Source: Lactuca virosa (taxonomy: Eukaryota; Streptophyta; Magnoliopsida; Asterales; Asteraceae). From it: a stretch of DNA of 64,000 bases. A model generated the notes under the pieces. That model did no database searches, was not told the origin of the DNA, and saw only the letters and a program-made list of their open reading frames with translations. Every line of letters starts with the position of its first letter. The first letter of the stretch is position 1. Both the position numbers and the translations under genes were made by a program. Location of the stretch: positions 77,395,360 through 77,459,359 of the forward strand of contig CAKMRJ010004445.1 of NCBI GenBank assembly GCA_928212115.1, given 5' to 3'. Below are positions 1 through 10,984 of this stretch, one piece after another.

Positions 1-558
1 TGTCTTCAAGCTTTAAGAGCTTAGCCCCAATAGTGTGGAAGCCTCAAATGGAATCACAAATCACCAAAACACCTTGGAAGAACTTGAGAGAATATGTATG
101 CACACTAAAAAGCCCCACTCTTATTTTCACACACACTTTCACCAATTTTGTGAGCCAAGGACCCCTTATTATATTATGGAGGATTAGGGTTACATCCATG
201 TAAACCCTAATACCCATGACCTTTCATTTACATAGGATCCATGGGTTAAGAGCTCCATGGACCATCCATGAAAGCTTAGCCCAACCTAAATAAACTTGGC
301 CCATTCCATATAGATAAGAGTCCATATTTAATTAGTTCTTTTTGATCACTTGATTAATTGTTGATCAATACTAATTAAATAATATGATTCCATATTAATA
401 TATTAGAACTTTAATATATTAATATAAATCATAAATATACTTTCTCAAAAAAACACTATCCATATAAATTGTTGCCGGTGATGCAACCCAAATGGACCAT
501 GCTGGGTCGGGTCAAGTACATACCAAATATAGTTATGGACTTAGACATTAATCCAACA
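1..558 (-). mobile_element. Ty1/copia LTR, cut by the window edge
   Basis: On the minus strand this begins TGTTGGATTA at 558 and reads the same opening block (…CTAAG…ATAACTATATTTGGTA…) as the other copia LTRs in the window. It is closest to the solo LTR at 16211-16995, including the paired TATTAATATATTA-type AT stretch and the 'GTAAACCCTAA' block. By comparison with that copy about 230 bp are missing to the left. The bases right of 558 (CGAAG) are not a polypurine tract, so this is either a solo LTR or the outer end of a 5' LTR whose element extends left. It appears inserted in the Ty3-type LTR that follows. Confidence 0.75.
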
Positions 559-2110
559 CGAAGTCCATGGCAGGAAATCCTTAGCTGTTGTCCTGGCAAC
601 TCCTAGGCTATCAACACCAAAACATCACCCAGTTAGCAATTGGGTTCCCATCCATGATCCATAGTCCAAATCTTGGGGTAAAATGACCATTTTACCCCTA
701 GCCCAACCAGACTCCTAACCGAGGCCCAAGTCCCAAAACCAATCAAGTCCAAAACCCCCCACAAAATCCATAAGAGCCCACTAATGGCCTAATTTCCAAA
801 TTGGGCCCAATCCCTCTAATGGGCCTTACCCTAAGCCCAAACATATTTATGACCCAAATTATCTGACTTCTGATGGCCCACTAAGGCCCAAAGACCCAAA
901 GTCCAAAGTATGGCCCAAACCGAGGCCCAAAACAACTCTAGCCCATATCTGTTGAGTATGCGGGGCGTACTGCTCTATACGCTAAGCGTACAGGCTAAAT
1001 GATGGGTACGCTGCGTGTACCTGCATGTACGCGCAGCGTACTGCTCTGTTAAGCCACTTTTCCCATTAAGTTCTTAATACTCTAATCCAAAAGCTACAAT
1101 CACAGATCCAAGTCCTTTTCAACGTCTTAATCCATAAAGTCGCTTACTTGGTGGCTTACAACCCACCAAATGAGGCCAAACTTGAAATGTGACAACATAC
1201 TTCCGTGCAAATGGCTAGAACTCATGCATGAACCCATTAAGACATTCAAGATGGCAACTTTCTACCTAAGGGACTCATTTAGCATAGAGAATTGCAACTC
1301 TAAGCCTAGGAGTCGGATTTGAACCATAAAGCTCTAATCTTGGGACCAAAAAAACTCCAAAACCATACAACACTAGATCTAAGCATGCTTGAGGAAAGTT
1401 CAAGGCTTTATAACTCAAGATGATCTGAAATGGAACCACAAACATGGATCTACTGCTTCTCCTTTTGATCCACCTCCTTGCTATGCTCTTCACTTGCTTG
1501 GAAATGGCTTCACAACTCCAAAATGCTCTCTAATGGCCTCCAAAGCTCAAAGGACACTCAAAGGTGGTTTATGGTTTCGTGGTCGCTGTCTAAAGATGAG
1601 AGGGGGGCTGATATCTAGGGCATAATGTTCTTTATATAGTGACACACCCTAAAAAATAGGGTTTAGTGACTTTGATCATACGTTGGGCGTACACCTCTAC
1701 GCACCCGCGATCATTCACTCTTATACGTTGGGCGTACCCAGGTGAACACGTTCATACATCCTTGCATGCATGCGGCTGATCTGCCAAATATTTCCATTAG
1801 GGACTAGTTTTGCCAAAACCTTCAAAGTGCTATAACTTCCTCATCCGAGACCCGTTTTCAACGATCCTTATATCCTCGAAAAGGTGGCGAGAAGTCCTAT
1901 GCTCTTAACCATACACCCAAGCCTTAAGAGCTTCCGAATAATACCCAAAATGCGAGATATCCATCTATAATCATACCCTTGGCTCCCGAAGACACAGTCG
2001 GATATTTGAATCACAACATCAACATCTGAAATGGCTAAATCCTTTTTTTCCCAAAGCTCTAATCCCCATGAAAGCTGATGATTGAGCCACAGCCCCAACT
2101 AATAAGGCGA
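559..2110 (-). mobile_element. Ty3-type LTR fragment (J1)
   Basis: There is no coding capacity. The segment around 670-850 (AATGACCATTTTACCCC, runs of GGCCCA, AATTGGGCCCAATCCCT) matches the segment at 8830-8990, and both carry TACGC…GCGTAC motifs followed by 'AATCCATTAAGT/AAAG' blocks. They are therefore two copies of one LTR family. A minus-strand TATA-like box (TATATAAAG) lies near 1631-1640. The left end is cut by the copia LTR at 558. The right boundary near 2110 is estimated only from where plus-strand LTR-like sequence begins. Confidence 0.5.
957..1043. repeat. Array of short palindromic TACGC/GCGTAC motifs
   Basis: Several near-palindromic motifs of the type TACGCTAAGCGTA and TACGCGCAGCGTAC are spaced about 20 bp apart. 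Two further copies (TACGTTGGGCGTAC) lie at 1679-1735. The same motif class recurs in the related LTR at 9162-9272. Confidence 0.7.
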
Positions 2111-3350
2111 ATCTGAAACCGAATGTTATATTCTGATTTTTAGAATAAATCATTAACCACTCGATAAGGTGAGTGTTACGACCCCTCTTTTCCTTTTTTA
2201 CATTTTGGGGGAAAATACATGTGCTAATTAATATAAATTACTCAAAAAATACTATTATAATTTCTTTTAAATGCTCACGGTACGGGGAATCTGGTTTGAA
2301 GGCCGCCTGGGTTGTTGTATTTCAGAATTTGCCAAACTGGTCTTGCCCTCTAGTGTTTCATGCCTAGCTCCTATCTGTAGATAGTAGTTGAAAAGTGTTA
2401 TTTAACATATACAAATAATAAAAATAAAACAATATTGCTCGTAGACTTCAAGTATGTTATGAGAATACAGCTATTGAAATTACATATGCCTACTATTTTT
2501 AAATTTATACAAGGAATATACTTAATTAAGTGCCTTATGATGTACATGTTTAACTTCTATACAAGTTCATATTTCCTAAGTAGTTTTAGGCTGAGAGCAT
2601 TTTCAACTACCTTAGTTAAGGGCTTTTAGTGATACATGATTCATTAGCTAAGATTAATCACTTAGCATACCCACACTACTATAACTGTTAATCTTCGGAG
2701 CGAGATACATATGTATAGATCTATACAGGATTGTCATCCCCACCTGCGGTTGCTAGCTACAGTCTCGACTGATCAATCGAAGAGGGTGATAAGTGTCTAT
2801 CAATCATTACTGCAACGTATAATGAAGCGTTGTAGGGGGTAAATTCAGTCATGTAGCTCGGTTATAGGACTTACTAAAAACCTTAACTAAAAACTCTCAC
2901 TTTTCACAAACCACGGACTTGGTTATTTTCAAACTATTTTTGGAGTATGGTTATACTTACAAAAACAAATACTTTTTGAAACTCTTTTAAAAGTATTATA
3001 CCGCGGTTAAGAAAAAAACCTGTGACTCTCACCAAACTTGTGTTAACTTTGAAAATACATGTATTCTTAGGGAATCAATGAATCTCAAGCATATTCAGAC
3101 ATTGGAAAACATGGATTGCAGGCACTTTAAATTGTGACTTTTGTTCTGTTAAGCCTAACTGTTATGGCGATTCATGTGTTAGTACTATTATTGTTATTAT
3201 CTATAAGAACCCTGTGTTCAAACATAATGATAAAATACAAATGTTGTCTTGTTTATTGTTGTACTTGTGCTGTATATTCAGTTTATCTGTGATCCATGAA
3301 CTTAGTCGCACAGCCCGGCGTGTTCCGCCGCCTTGGCCGGGGGTGTGACA
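2111..3350 (+). mobile_element. 5' LTR remnant of Ty3 element I
   Basis: The 3' end is firm: …GGGGTGTGACA at 3350 followed after two bases by the primer site TGGTATCAGAGC. The GC-rich block before it (CCCGGCGTGTTCCGCCG, about 3315-3333) is a U5-end motif shared with other Ty3 LTRs in the window. Only the 3' part of the LTR seems present, because the element's 3' LTR at 7145 begins differently (TGACATCCCG). The two surviving LTR pieces are complementary halves. The left limit is approximate. Confidence 0.55.
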
Positions 3351-3352
3351 AA

Positions 3353-3366
3353 TTGGTATCAGAGCT
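3353..3366 (+). other. Primer binding site of element I (tRNA-iMet)
   Basis: TTGGTATCAGAGCT sits two bases after the LTR end CA. It is complementary to the 3' end of plant initiator tRNA-Met, the usual minus-strand primer of these retrotransposons. Confidence 0.85.
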
Positions 3367-3891
3367 AAATTGGCTATAGAGAACTCGTATCCTCGAAAGA
3401 GGAATACAACTATAGCACCTAGCTTCTAATAAAAGTATTATTCATAGAACTACTTCTCGACTACATACGGTAGGGGAATCTGGTTTGGAGTGCCACTTGG
3501 GTTGCTGGATTTCTGAACAGCCTAAATACCAAAAATGGTTCTGCCCTCCGGCGCTTCATGTCTGCCATTGTATGTGCTCAGTAGTTGGGAAGTGCAAAAA
3601 AAATTAATAATACTACAAACCCCACCAACCATAATATATAAGAGTTTATATATACTCTGACCCGCGATGAGAACACTTAGTAAAAATTCTAAACATCCCT
3701 TCAACTAAAACTACCAACTCAACCATTTAGTTCAGACGCCTCAATTAAAGGTTAGTACTGTACATAAGTCATACCATTAATAAATATGGAATGCGCACCT
3801 ATGTTATTTATGGTCAGGCCAGTGCACAACCAACCTTGAGCAAGGAGTTTGATTGACTACAACAGTTGAAAGTTTTAGAGATTGAAGAATG

Positions 3892-4004
3892 TTCTCAAGA
3901 TTCGGCATAGATACCTAGTACCCTAGAAGCCTTATGCCAACCCCAAACTTCTCAAGATTCGGCATAGATACCTAGTACCCTAGAAGCCTTATGCCAACCC
4001 CAAT
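3892..4004. repeat. Tandem duplication, 57-bp unit, two copies
   Basis: The unit beginning TTCTCAAGATTCGGCATAG occurs at 3892 and again at 3949 with no difference seen over about 54 bp. It lies in the untranslated leader of element I. The surrounding element is much decayed, so an identical pair points to a recent local duplication. Confidence 0.9.
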
Positions 4005-4349
4005 CATCCAATAGTCTCCAAACTTCTCTCTTCCAAAAAAACAAATATTTCAGATCTCTCTATTATTTAAAATCATAAGGATTTCAATTTCCCCCCTTTC
4101 ACTTGGAAATTTGGAAGATTTCCGGATCAATCACCTTTCACTTATCATTTGGAAGGATTTTTTGAATCAATATCAAATTGGAAATCTATGGGATTATAGG
4201 AACAATTTATACTAATACCCTATCATAAAATACAATACCTACATGCTCGTTTATGATTAAGTAGTATAACCAACTTAAGTGTGTCTTTTCTAAACGTTTA
4301 GAATAAATACCTTCAAGGGAATTTACAAGATTACCCACCATCATTTTGA

Positions 4350-5150
4350 ATGGACCCAACACTAATGCAAACCATGATTACGCAAGGGATTGCCACCGCT
4401 TTAGCTACGTATGAGACTACCCAGAATGAATCGTCCGTAAATGGTGGACATAATGACGACATTCCAGTTCCTAAAAAAAACAACCCCATATCATGTTCAT
4501 ACAAGGATTTCCTAGCCTACCAACCCCCATCCTTCTTCGATTCAACTACCTTACCAACCTTACCCCGAGAGTAGTAGACTCATAATACAAGAAGATGGAG
4601 AGGTACATTTGGGGGCTAACTCCCCCAACTCAAGGTTTGGTTGCGGCATTCGGAACCACTACCTTTGATAGTGCTAAACAAATGGCCTGTCATTTGATTT
4701 AACAATATCTCAATCCAAAAACCACGACCCAACAGATAGAACATAACTAAGAAAAGGGTACGAAATGGAAGCACCACGAGGAGTCCAAAGGAGAACTTCA
4801 AGCTCCTCAAACCCAAGTCAGAACATGTGACTACCTATGACTCAAATACTCCTACTCGGTCTAAGTCCTACTCGGGGACAACTTTCCCCATTGTACCAAA
4901 TGCAATTACCATCATGTCAGAAATTATGGAGAGATAATCTGCAACAAATGTAAACTGAGAGGTCATATCTTGAGGTACTGCAGAAAGACCCCAACGACTA
5001 TGACAGGAGGAAGCCATAACTTCTTCGAATGCAACCAACCAGGGCATTTTAGGAAGGACTACCCAAAACTGAAGAACCAGATGGCAAAGGAACAACATAT
5101 TTATCGCTACAGGAGATGCTCACCAGGACCCAACCATGGTTACTAGTACG
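4350..5150 (+). pseudogene. Ty3 gag remnant with zinc knuckles (element I)
   Basis: Gag forms the retrotransposon particle and binds its RNA. An open stretch (4350-4574, 74 residues, starting MDPTLMQT) gives the N-terminus. After its stop, gag-like reading continues only in pieces. Near 4940-4985 there is a CCHC zinc knuckle with intact spacing (CNKCKLRGHILRYC). A second one near 5025-5060 has lost two cysteines (ECNQPGHFRKDY). The middle of gag is deleted or unreadable. The sequence leads into the protease/RT remnant downstream. It is clearly non-functional. Confidence 0.7.
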
Positions 5151-5512
5151 TTTCACCTCAACAATATATATGCTTCCATATGATTTGATAATGATAATGA
5201 TGTAGGCTTTATATTTTTTTTAGAAACACGATATAACCTAAATCTTGCAAACTTAATAAGACTTACAGAATAAAAATGGAAATCAGCCCAATTAGAAAAC
5301 ACTTTACTATTACTCGTCAATTGCCTTTTCATCCTTTACAACCATATCTTTCACGTCAACCTAATTTCTATGACCATTGAAAGTTCAATGTGATCATCAC
5401 CACATCGAACAGAGGTTTAATGATACGAAAGAACCTTTTGACTACCCATACAAAATGAGGAATCCCTTGTGATTTACGGAGAAAAGGGAAGAAAGAACCT
5501 ACAAGTCATCAC

Positions 5513-6400
5513 TTGCAAGAAGGCAATGAAGTATTTCTAAAAGAGATGGTTCGCTTTTTAGCCCATGAGGTGGATACGCAAGACAAGGACAAGGAAATCA
5601 AAGACATATCACAAGTGTGTGACTACCCAGATGTATTTCCAGGAAATTTACTGGAGTACCTCCAGACAGACAGGTTGAATTCCGAATTGAACTAATCTCG
5701 GGTGTAGAACCAGTGGCACGATCTCCTTATCGTCTAGCTCCATCAGAAATGCAATAACTATCCATTCAAATCCAAGAACTTGTCGAAAAACGTTTTATCC
5801 GACAAGCTTCTCTCCAAAGGAAGCCCCGATATTGTTTGTCAGAAAGAAGAATGGATCGTTGAAGATGTGCATCGACTATCTAGAGTTGAACAAACTCACT
5901 ATTAAGAACAAGTATTCACTCCCGAGGATCGAAGACCTGTTCGACCAACTCCAAGGATCCTGCTACTACTCGAAAATCGACCTACGATCCGACTATCATC
6001 AACTTAGAGCTCAAGAAACAGACGTTCCAAAGACAGCATTCCAAACTAGATAAGGTCACTAAGAGTTTCTAGTTATGCCATTTAGACTGACCAACGCACC
6101 AGCTATATTCATGGACCTTATGAATCGGGTGTGTAAACCTTAATTGGATAAATTTGTGATAGTATTCATCGACAAAAAAATTTAATATACTCACGAACCA
6201 AGGAAGAACATGACCAACACTTGCATTTAATTCCAGAACAGTTTTGAAAAGCGAAACTTAATGCAAAATTTTCTAAATATGAGTCCAGTATTAACGAAGC
6301 TCATTTCCACGACCATGTGGTCAGCAGTAAAGGGATTCATGTCGATCAAACGAAGATTGAAACAGTTAACAATTAGAAAGCACGCTCCAACTACTACGTA
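5513..6400 (+). pseudogene. Ty3 protease-RT remnant (element I)
   Basis: Reverse transcriptase copies element RNA into DNA. The stretch 5513-5695 matches the linker between protease and RT (…CDYPDVFPGNL). The stretch 5832-6053 holds RT palm sequence (FVRKKNGSLKMCIDY, then PKTAFQTR). Reading continues past stops through VMPF and NAPAIFMDLMNRV to the catalytic motif. That motif, normally FIDD, reads FIDKK followed by a stop, so the second catalytic aspartate is gone. Around 6380 the match ends and jumps to the integrase C-terminus. Compared with element H, about 1.3 kb (end of RT, RNase H, integrase zinc finger and core) is deleted. Confidence 0.8.
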
Positions 6401-6436
6401 ATAGACTTTAGTAAGGCGTGCGATACTCATCTGTTA

Positions 6437-7078
6437 TTGGTTAAATCCTCATACAACAACAGCTATCACACTAGCATAAATGTTGCTCCATTTGAGGCCT
6501 TGTACGAGCGCAAATGTCATTCACCATTATGTTGGGAAGAAGTTGGAGGTACCCAACTAGCTGGAAAGCATATGGGGAATACACTATTCATTGGCCCGGA
6601 AATCATTCAAGAGACAACGGAAAAGATTGTTCAGATAAAAGAATGGTTAAAGATCGCACGTAGTCGACAGAAGAGCTATGCTGACAATAGACGCAAACCG
6701 TTGGAATTCAAAGTAGGAGACCATGTCTTACTAAAGGTTGCTCTGTGGAAGGGTGTCATCAGGTTTGGAAAAAGCGGAAAGCTAAACCCCCATTACATTG
6801 GAACCTTACAAGCTCACAAGCTCAAACTACATCAAGAGCTCAACAAGGTCGTACCACTCGATGAAATCCAAGTCAACACAAAGCTTCACTTCGTTGAGGA
6901 ACCAGTGGAGATTATGGATCGAGAGATCAAAATACTCAAGCAAAATCACATACCTATAGTAAAAGTCGGATGGAACTATCATAGAGGGCTGGAGTTTACT
7001 TGGGAACGCAAGGATCAAATAAATCTGAAGTACCCACACTTTTTCAGTGATACTCCCTCCACTAGTAAAACAACTTAA
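6437..7078 (+). pseudogene. Ty3 integrase C-terminus with chromodomain (element I)
   Basis: This is an open frame of 213 residues, but only the tail of an integrase. It starts near the conserved SSYNNSYHTSI block, then RQKSYADNRRKPLEF, then VGDHVLLKV. It ends in a chromodomain-like segment (IPIVKVGW … LEFTWERKDQ … YPHFF), which in chromoviruses helps target integration to chromatin. The D,D-35-E core lies in the deleted part. A second deletion of about 25 residues removes the segment between HQELNKV and PLDEI when compared with element H. The initiating Met is internal to the ancestral protein, so this is a remnant and not a gene. Confidence 0.85.
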
Positions 7079-7128
7079 TAGTAGTACAAAATAGAGATGA
7101 ATGTAAAAATTTTGGGATGAAATCCCCC

Positions 7129-7144
7129 TAACGGGGAGGTAAAG
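7129..7144 (+). other. Polypurine tract of element I
   Basis: The purine-rich sequence ACGGGGAGGTAAAG lies directly before the LTR start TGACATCCCG, where the plus-strand DNA primer is expected. Confidence 0.65.
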
Positions 7145-8067
7145 TGACATCCCGAAATTCAGGGCATAGATTTCAAATGACTAAATTACGGTAAATTTGT
7201 TTGTAAAGTAGCTAGTTCAGTTTTAATGCCTATGATGAAATATAAACGAGTTCAATTCAAATTTTATATGATATTAGATGATACTTTACTTTCAAACGTG
7301 TAAACTAACAACCAAATCAAACTGCTCAACTACAGCGCAGTCTAATGCGTCTAGAAAACTGATATTTTGCATTAAGCAGTTTTAAGCAAAACAAACATTA
7401 AAATATAATAGTACATGTTCCCCTATTTCCAAAAATATAAAGAACGTCCAAAACGGAGTTCGTATGCAAAAGATACGACCGTTTTAAGAAAAACAGAGAG
7501 TAAAACACTCGTTTTCTTTAATTGCGTAAAACTGAATCGATCCGTTGAGCCACTTACGCTTTGCCGATGGGATTTCTGAGAGTGTTTGTGGACTCAGGCT
7601 ATAATCTATAATTTAATTTCACACTCGAAATAATTTTCACAAAAATATTCACAAAAGTCGCGAAAATGGACACTGCGAGCCGTTAAAACGCGAAATTTCA
7701 AACGCAATTTCCCGGAGATCCGTAACTCCAAAAATTAATCCGTTTGATGTTCCTGAATCCTTGAATTAAACTCTATCTCATGGTATTCCCGAAAAATTTT
7801 ATAGATGTACGAGTCCGGATACACCCGGTTTTATGTGTTTTGGACATGTAATGGGGGTATAACCCCATGTGGGGCCCACATGTACAATAGGATGCCAAAA
7901 ATCTGATATTTTCCTCAATTCCTTGTGCAAACCTACATGCACATTTCCTTTCCCTCTCCACATAACTTGCACTCCTCCATTTCCAAGTACAAGGTATGGC
8001 TTCAAAGTGAATGTGTGTATGGTTTTTTACGATAAAATGGGGCTTAGGGAACCTCCAAAAACACTGT
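7145..8067 (+). mobile_element. 3' LTR of Ty3 element I, truncated
   Basis: It begins TGACATCCCGAAATTC right after the polypurine tract. It contains no gene; the short open frames at 7773-8072 are chance. It stops where a different LTR starts (TGTAACATCCC at 8068). The U5 end seen at 3350 is not found here, so only the 5' portion of the LTR survives. Confidence 0.65.
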
Positions 8068-8370
8068 AACATCCCAAATTCAGGACCAAAAATTGTGTTT
8101 TAAATAAGGAACTTACAAAATGGTTTACTCGAAAACATCATTGGTACAATATCAAACCCATAAGTCAATGTTATAAAACATGTCATAAAACAGTAATAAT
8201 ACCAGAGTACAATCCCAAGAACATCATAGTGCGGGAAATCATGTGTGTAATGCGCTGCAGTCAAGCCGGCTCCTTTCCCCATGAGGAAGATGTACCTGAA
8301 ACCAAAACTAAAAACTGTAAGAACAAAGCTTATTAAGTTCCCCCATCATACCACATACCATACAATAACA

Positions 8371-8535
8371 TGTCTAGCTAGGCAAACCTGGGTGTCAGCC
8401 TCCCCTTTGGTCTATTTCAACTGGATAGCTGCCTAGCATATCTGGGTGTTGGCCTCCCCTTCGGTCTGTCTCAACCGGATAACTGTCTAGCATATTTGGG
8501 TGCTGGCCTCCACTTTGGTCTATTTCAACCGGATA
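8371..8535. repeat. Minisatellite, three copies of about 55-59 bp
   Basis: Each unit reads roughly CTAGCATATCTGGGTG…GGCCTCCCCTTTGGTCT…TTTCAACCGGATA. Starts lie at about 8374, 8433 and 8487. It lies within the R/U5 part of LTR J2. Confidence 0.85.
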
Positions 8536-9161
8536 TCAGGGACTATTTCACCCCTACCGCTACCACATAAAATCATAGCATACTGGCACATAGAACATAA
8601 CAGATAGTGGCATACCAGATAATTACCACACAGACAATCATCTAACTACGAGCTCCTACTAGTGGGTCGGCATTGCGGCCTTAGACCCACTTCTACTGGA
8701 AGGTAACGCACCTCGTAAAGTTGAGTGTCGAATCTCACGGAAGGTAATCTCTAATAGCTGCTCCGATGACTCCCGACTATCATAATTATAATAATACTCA
8801 ATCAGAATCGATACTTACTTAAGGTAAAATGACAATTTTACCCCCTTGACCTAATTTGAACCATTCCTAAGGCCCAATTCTAACTTATTGCCCATTCCAT
8901 CCATGGCCCATCAAGGCTCCCTAAGGGCCCACTAATGGCCCAATTTTTTGAATTGGGCCATATCCCTCAAATGGGCTCAATTTAATTCCAAAAGTCCTTA
9001 GCCCAAATAGGAATTCCAAAAAGGCCCAACATGGCCCAATAGCCCAATACTCTAATTCCAAATTCCCAGGCAAGAACTATATTCCACAGTGGGCCATGGG
9101 GCCCAATAGTCCAGGCCCAGTCTTCCAAGGCCTAAAAGCCCAATGTAGCCACTCTGCATGC

Positions 9162-9272
9162 ATACGCGCGGCGTACCTGGCATGTACGCCCAACGTACGT
9201 TGGCCTTGACTGAAAACGGGAAGTTGACCCAGTACGCGCAACGTACCAAGGTGTACGCCCAACGTATTGGCT
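9162..9272. repeat. Array of TACGC…GCGTAC motifs
   Basis: At least five short near-palindromic motifs (TACGCGCGGCGTAC, TACGCCCAACGTAC, TACGCGCAACGTAC and variants) occur in about 110 bp. They sit at the place in J2 equivalent to the motif array at 957-1043 in J1. Confidence 0.75.
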
Positions 9273-9470
9273 AGCTTCCTAAATGTTCCATTTGTGACTT
9301 AATCCATTAAGTCTTCACGTCCAGAATGTAGATCCAGGTCCTCTAGGTCATCCTAGTTCATAAAGCCCTAACCAGTGAATTTTGAACACAATTTCATGCA
9401 TTTGACTACAAGACTACAAGTCTACACTCTACAGTCTACAATGCAATCAATATCATATGACATGAAAACA

Positions 9471-10984
9471 AGTTAACAAGATTAGAAAAAGAACAGATGG
9501 ATCATGGAACTTGGAAGAAGTAGTTTATTATCGTTTATAGAGATTGGAGAATACAGGTTTCAATGGAGAAGGAAGAAACCTGAAACCGTATCCAGTGGAG
9601 AAGGAAGAAACTGTAAGTGTATGCATTTGTGCGGCACAACTTGTTCTATGAATCCGAATTCAGAAGTTAGAAGTCAGAAGAAGAAGATTAGAAGAAGATT
9701 GAGCAGATCAGCAGAGCAGATGATGAGGGATTGAGGGCGCAAACACATAAATCGTATGCAGTGGAACTATGGAAGAAGAAACGTCATTTTTTAGCCGTTT
9801 AGAGCCTGAGCCGATTAGGGATATAATACATGGACTCCTTGGTTTATGGGGCCCTCTTGATATGGTCGCCCTAAGCCTTAACTTTGATTTACAATGCATT
9901 AAGCCGACCCTGCAAAAAAGAATTTTTTTTGTGAGCTGTTGGTAAAAGCGTGGCGCACTCCAAGAACAGCGAGCCACTCCCCAAGAACAACGACTAGCTG
10001 TTTCATTATCGAGCCCAAATTCCACCCAAGTTCAACCTGATAAAGCTAGGGGTTCATAATCGTTTCATACATAAGCAAAATATATAATCAGTTTCAAACA
10101 ATTAACAATAAATCAAATGATTTAGACCTAAACTCAATTTTTGCCCAACCCCTAAATTTATATAAAAGAACATAATTATGGTAATTATAGCCTATTTATC
10201 CAAAAATTGAGCGTGGGAGTTTGTTAATAGAACCATTTATGAAAAGTTAGGTTATACAATTTCGGGAATTTCATATTTATACACGAAACCCCAAAATTGT
10301 TTCATGTAAAACCCAAGAACAAAAAACGACCAAATCTGTAAGCAGGATGGACATTTAAAAGGATTAGGGCTAACATTTGTGTACCTAATAAGTTGTGCAC
10401 AGGAAAGTGAAGAGAAATTTTCCCTCGGTCCAAAAGCGTTGTGTGCTTGCTTGCATATGAGAACTAAATGAGAGAAACAGGGAGGAATCTTGAAGGGCAT
10501 TGGGCGTAAAAGCGAAGCTGGACTGAAGAGAAATCGTGGGGTGCATATTATATGTGTAGAGTGCTTTTCCCAAAAATCAAAATACGTCACTTTTTAATGT
10601 TTGCTTTGCATCCCAAGAACAAATTTACCCATGCACTATCATCGGAAATGTATGAAGAGGCAGGGGACAAAAGAACATGATATATCGAGTAAGCCTACAA
10701 CTTGTTAATGATCCAAGTTCTCATGAGGAATAAGATGTTCTTTTCGCACTTCAATAGATGATTTCTGCATGAACACCCCTAGAAGAAAACCATACGGATC
10801 TTTATCGATATGCAGTAGCCATGCCATATAATTAACACCAAGAACTATTACTTTGAAGGTATGATGACCAACAAGAAGACTAGTTACAAGAAGCACTAGT
10901 TGGTTGGATACTGCACGTCAAAGTAGGTCAACAATTAGACATCTAGGTTCTCCCTGATGTCTAAAAGGGCACTATTATCCTTAA
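9471..10984. other. Unassigned AT-rich stretch
   Basis: No transposon ends, RNA gene or convincing coding sequence is seen. A short local duplication (GGAGAAGGAAGAAAC) lies near 9568-9611. A 63-residue minus-strand frame at 10705-10896 has a protein-like composition but no recognised motif, start context or neighbouring exon. Confidence 0.4.
10976..10984. repeat. Left 9-bp target-site duplication of the foldback element
   Basis: TATCCTTAA, identical to 12247-12255 on the other side of the element. Confidence 0.85.

Larger units (their letters stand above)
8068..9470 (-). mobile_element. Ty3-type LTR (J2), same family as 559-2110
   Basis: The left edge TGTAACATCCCAAATTC is the reverse complement of an LTR 3' end (…GGGATGTTACA). 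No primer site lies to its left, so it is probably a solo or broken LTR inserted in the 3' LTR of element I. It carries a tandem array at 8371-8535, a GGCCCA-rich block at 8870-9150 matching 670-900, and TACGC motifs. The right boundary is not recognised; 9470 is where similarity to J1 can no longer be followed. Confidence 0.5.

Noticed and set aside
559..9470. J1 and J2 as the two LTRs of one element enclosing element I
   Set aside because: No primer site lies left of J2 and no polypurine tract right of J1, so they are better read as two separate LTR copies.
10252..10590. 112-residue minus-strand frame
   Set aside because: No recognised domain, an overlapping frame in another phase, and no supporting context.
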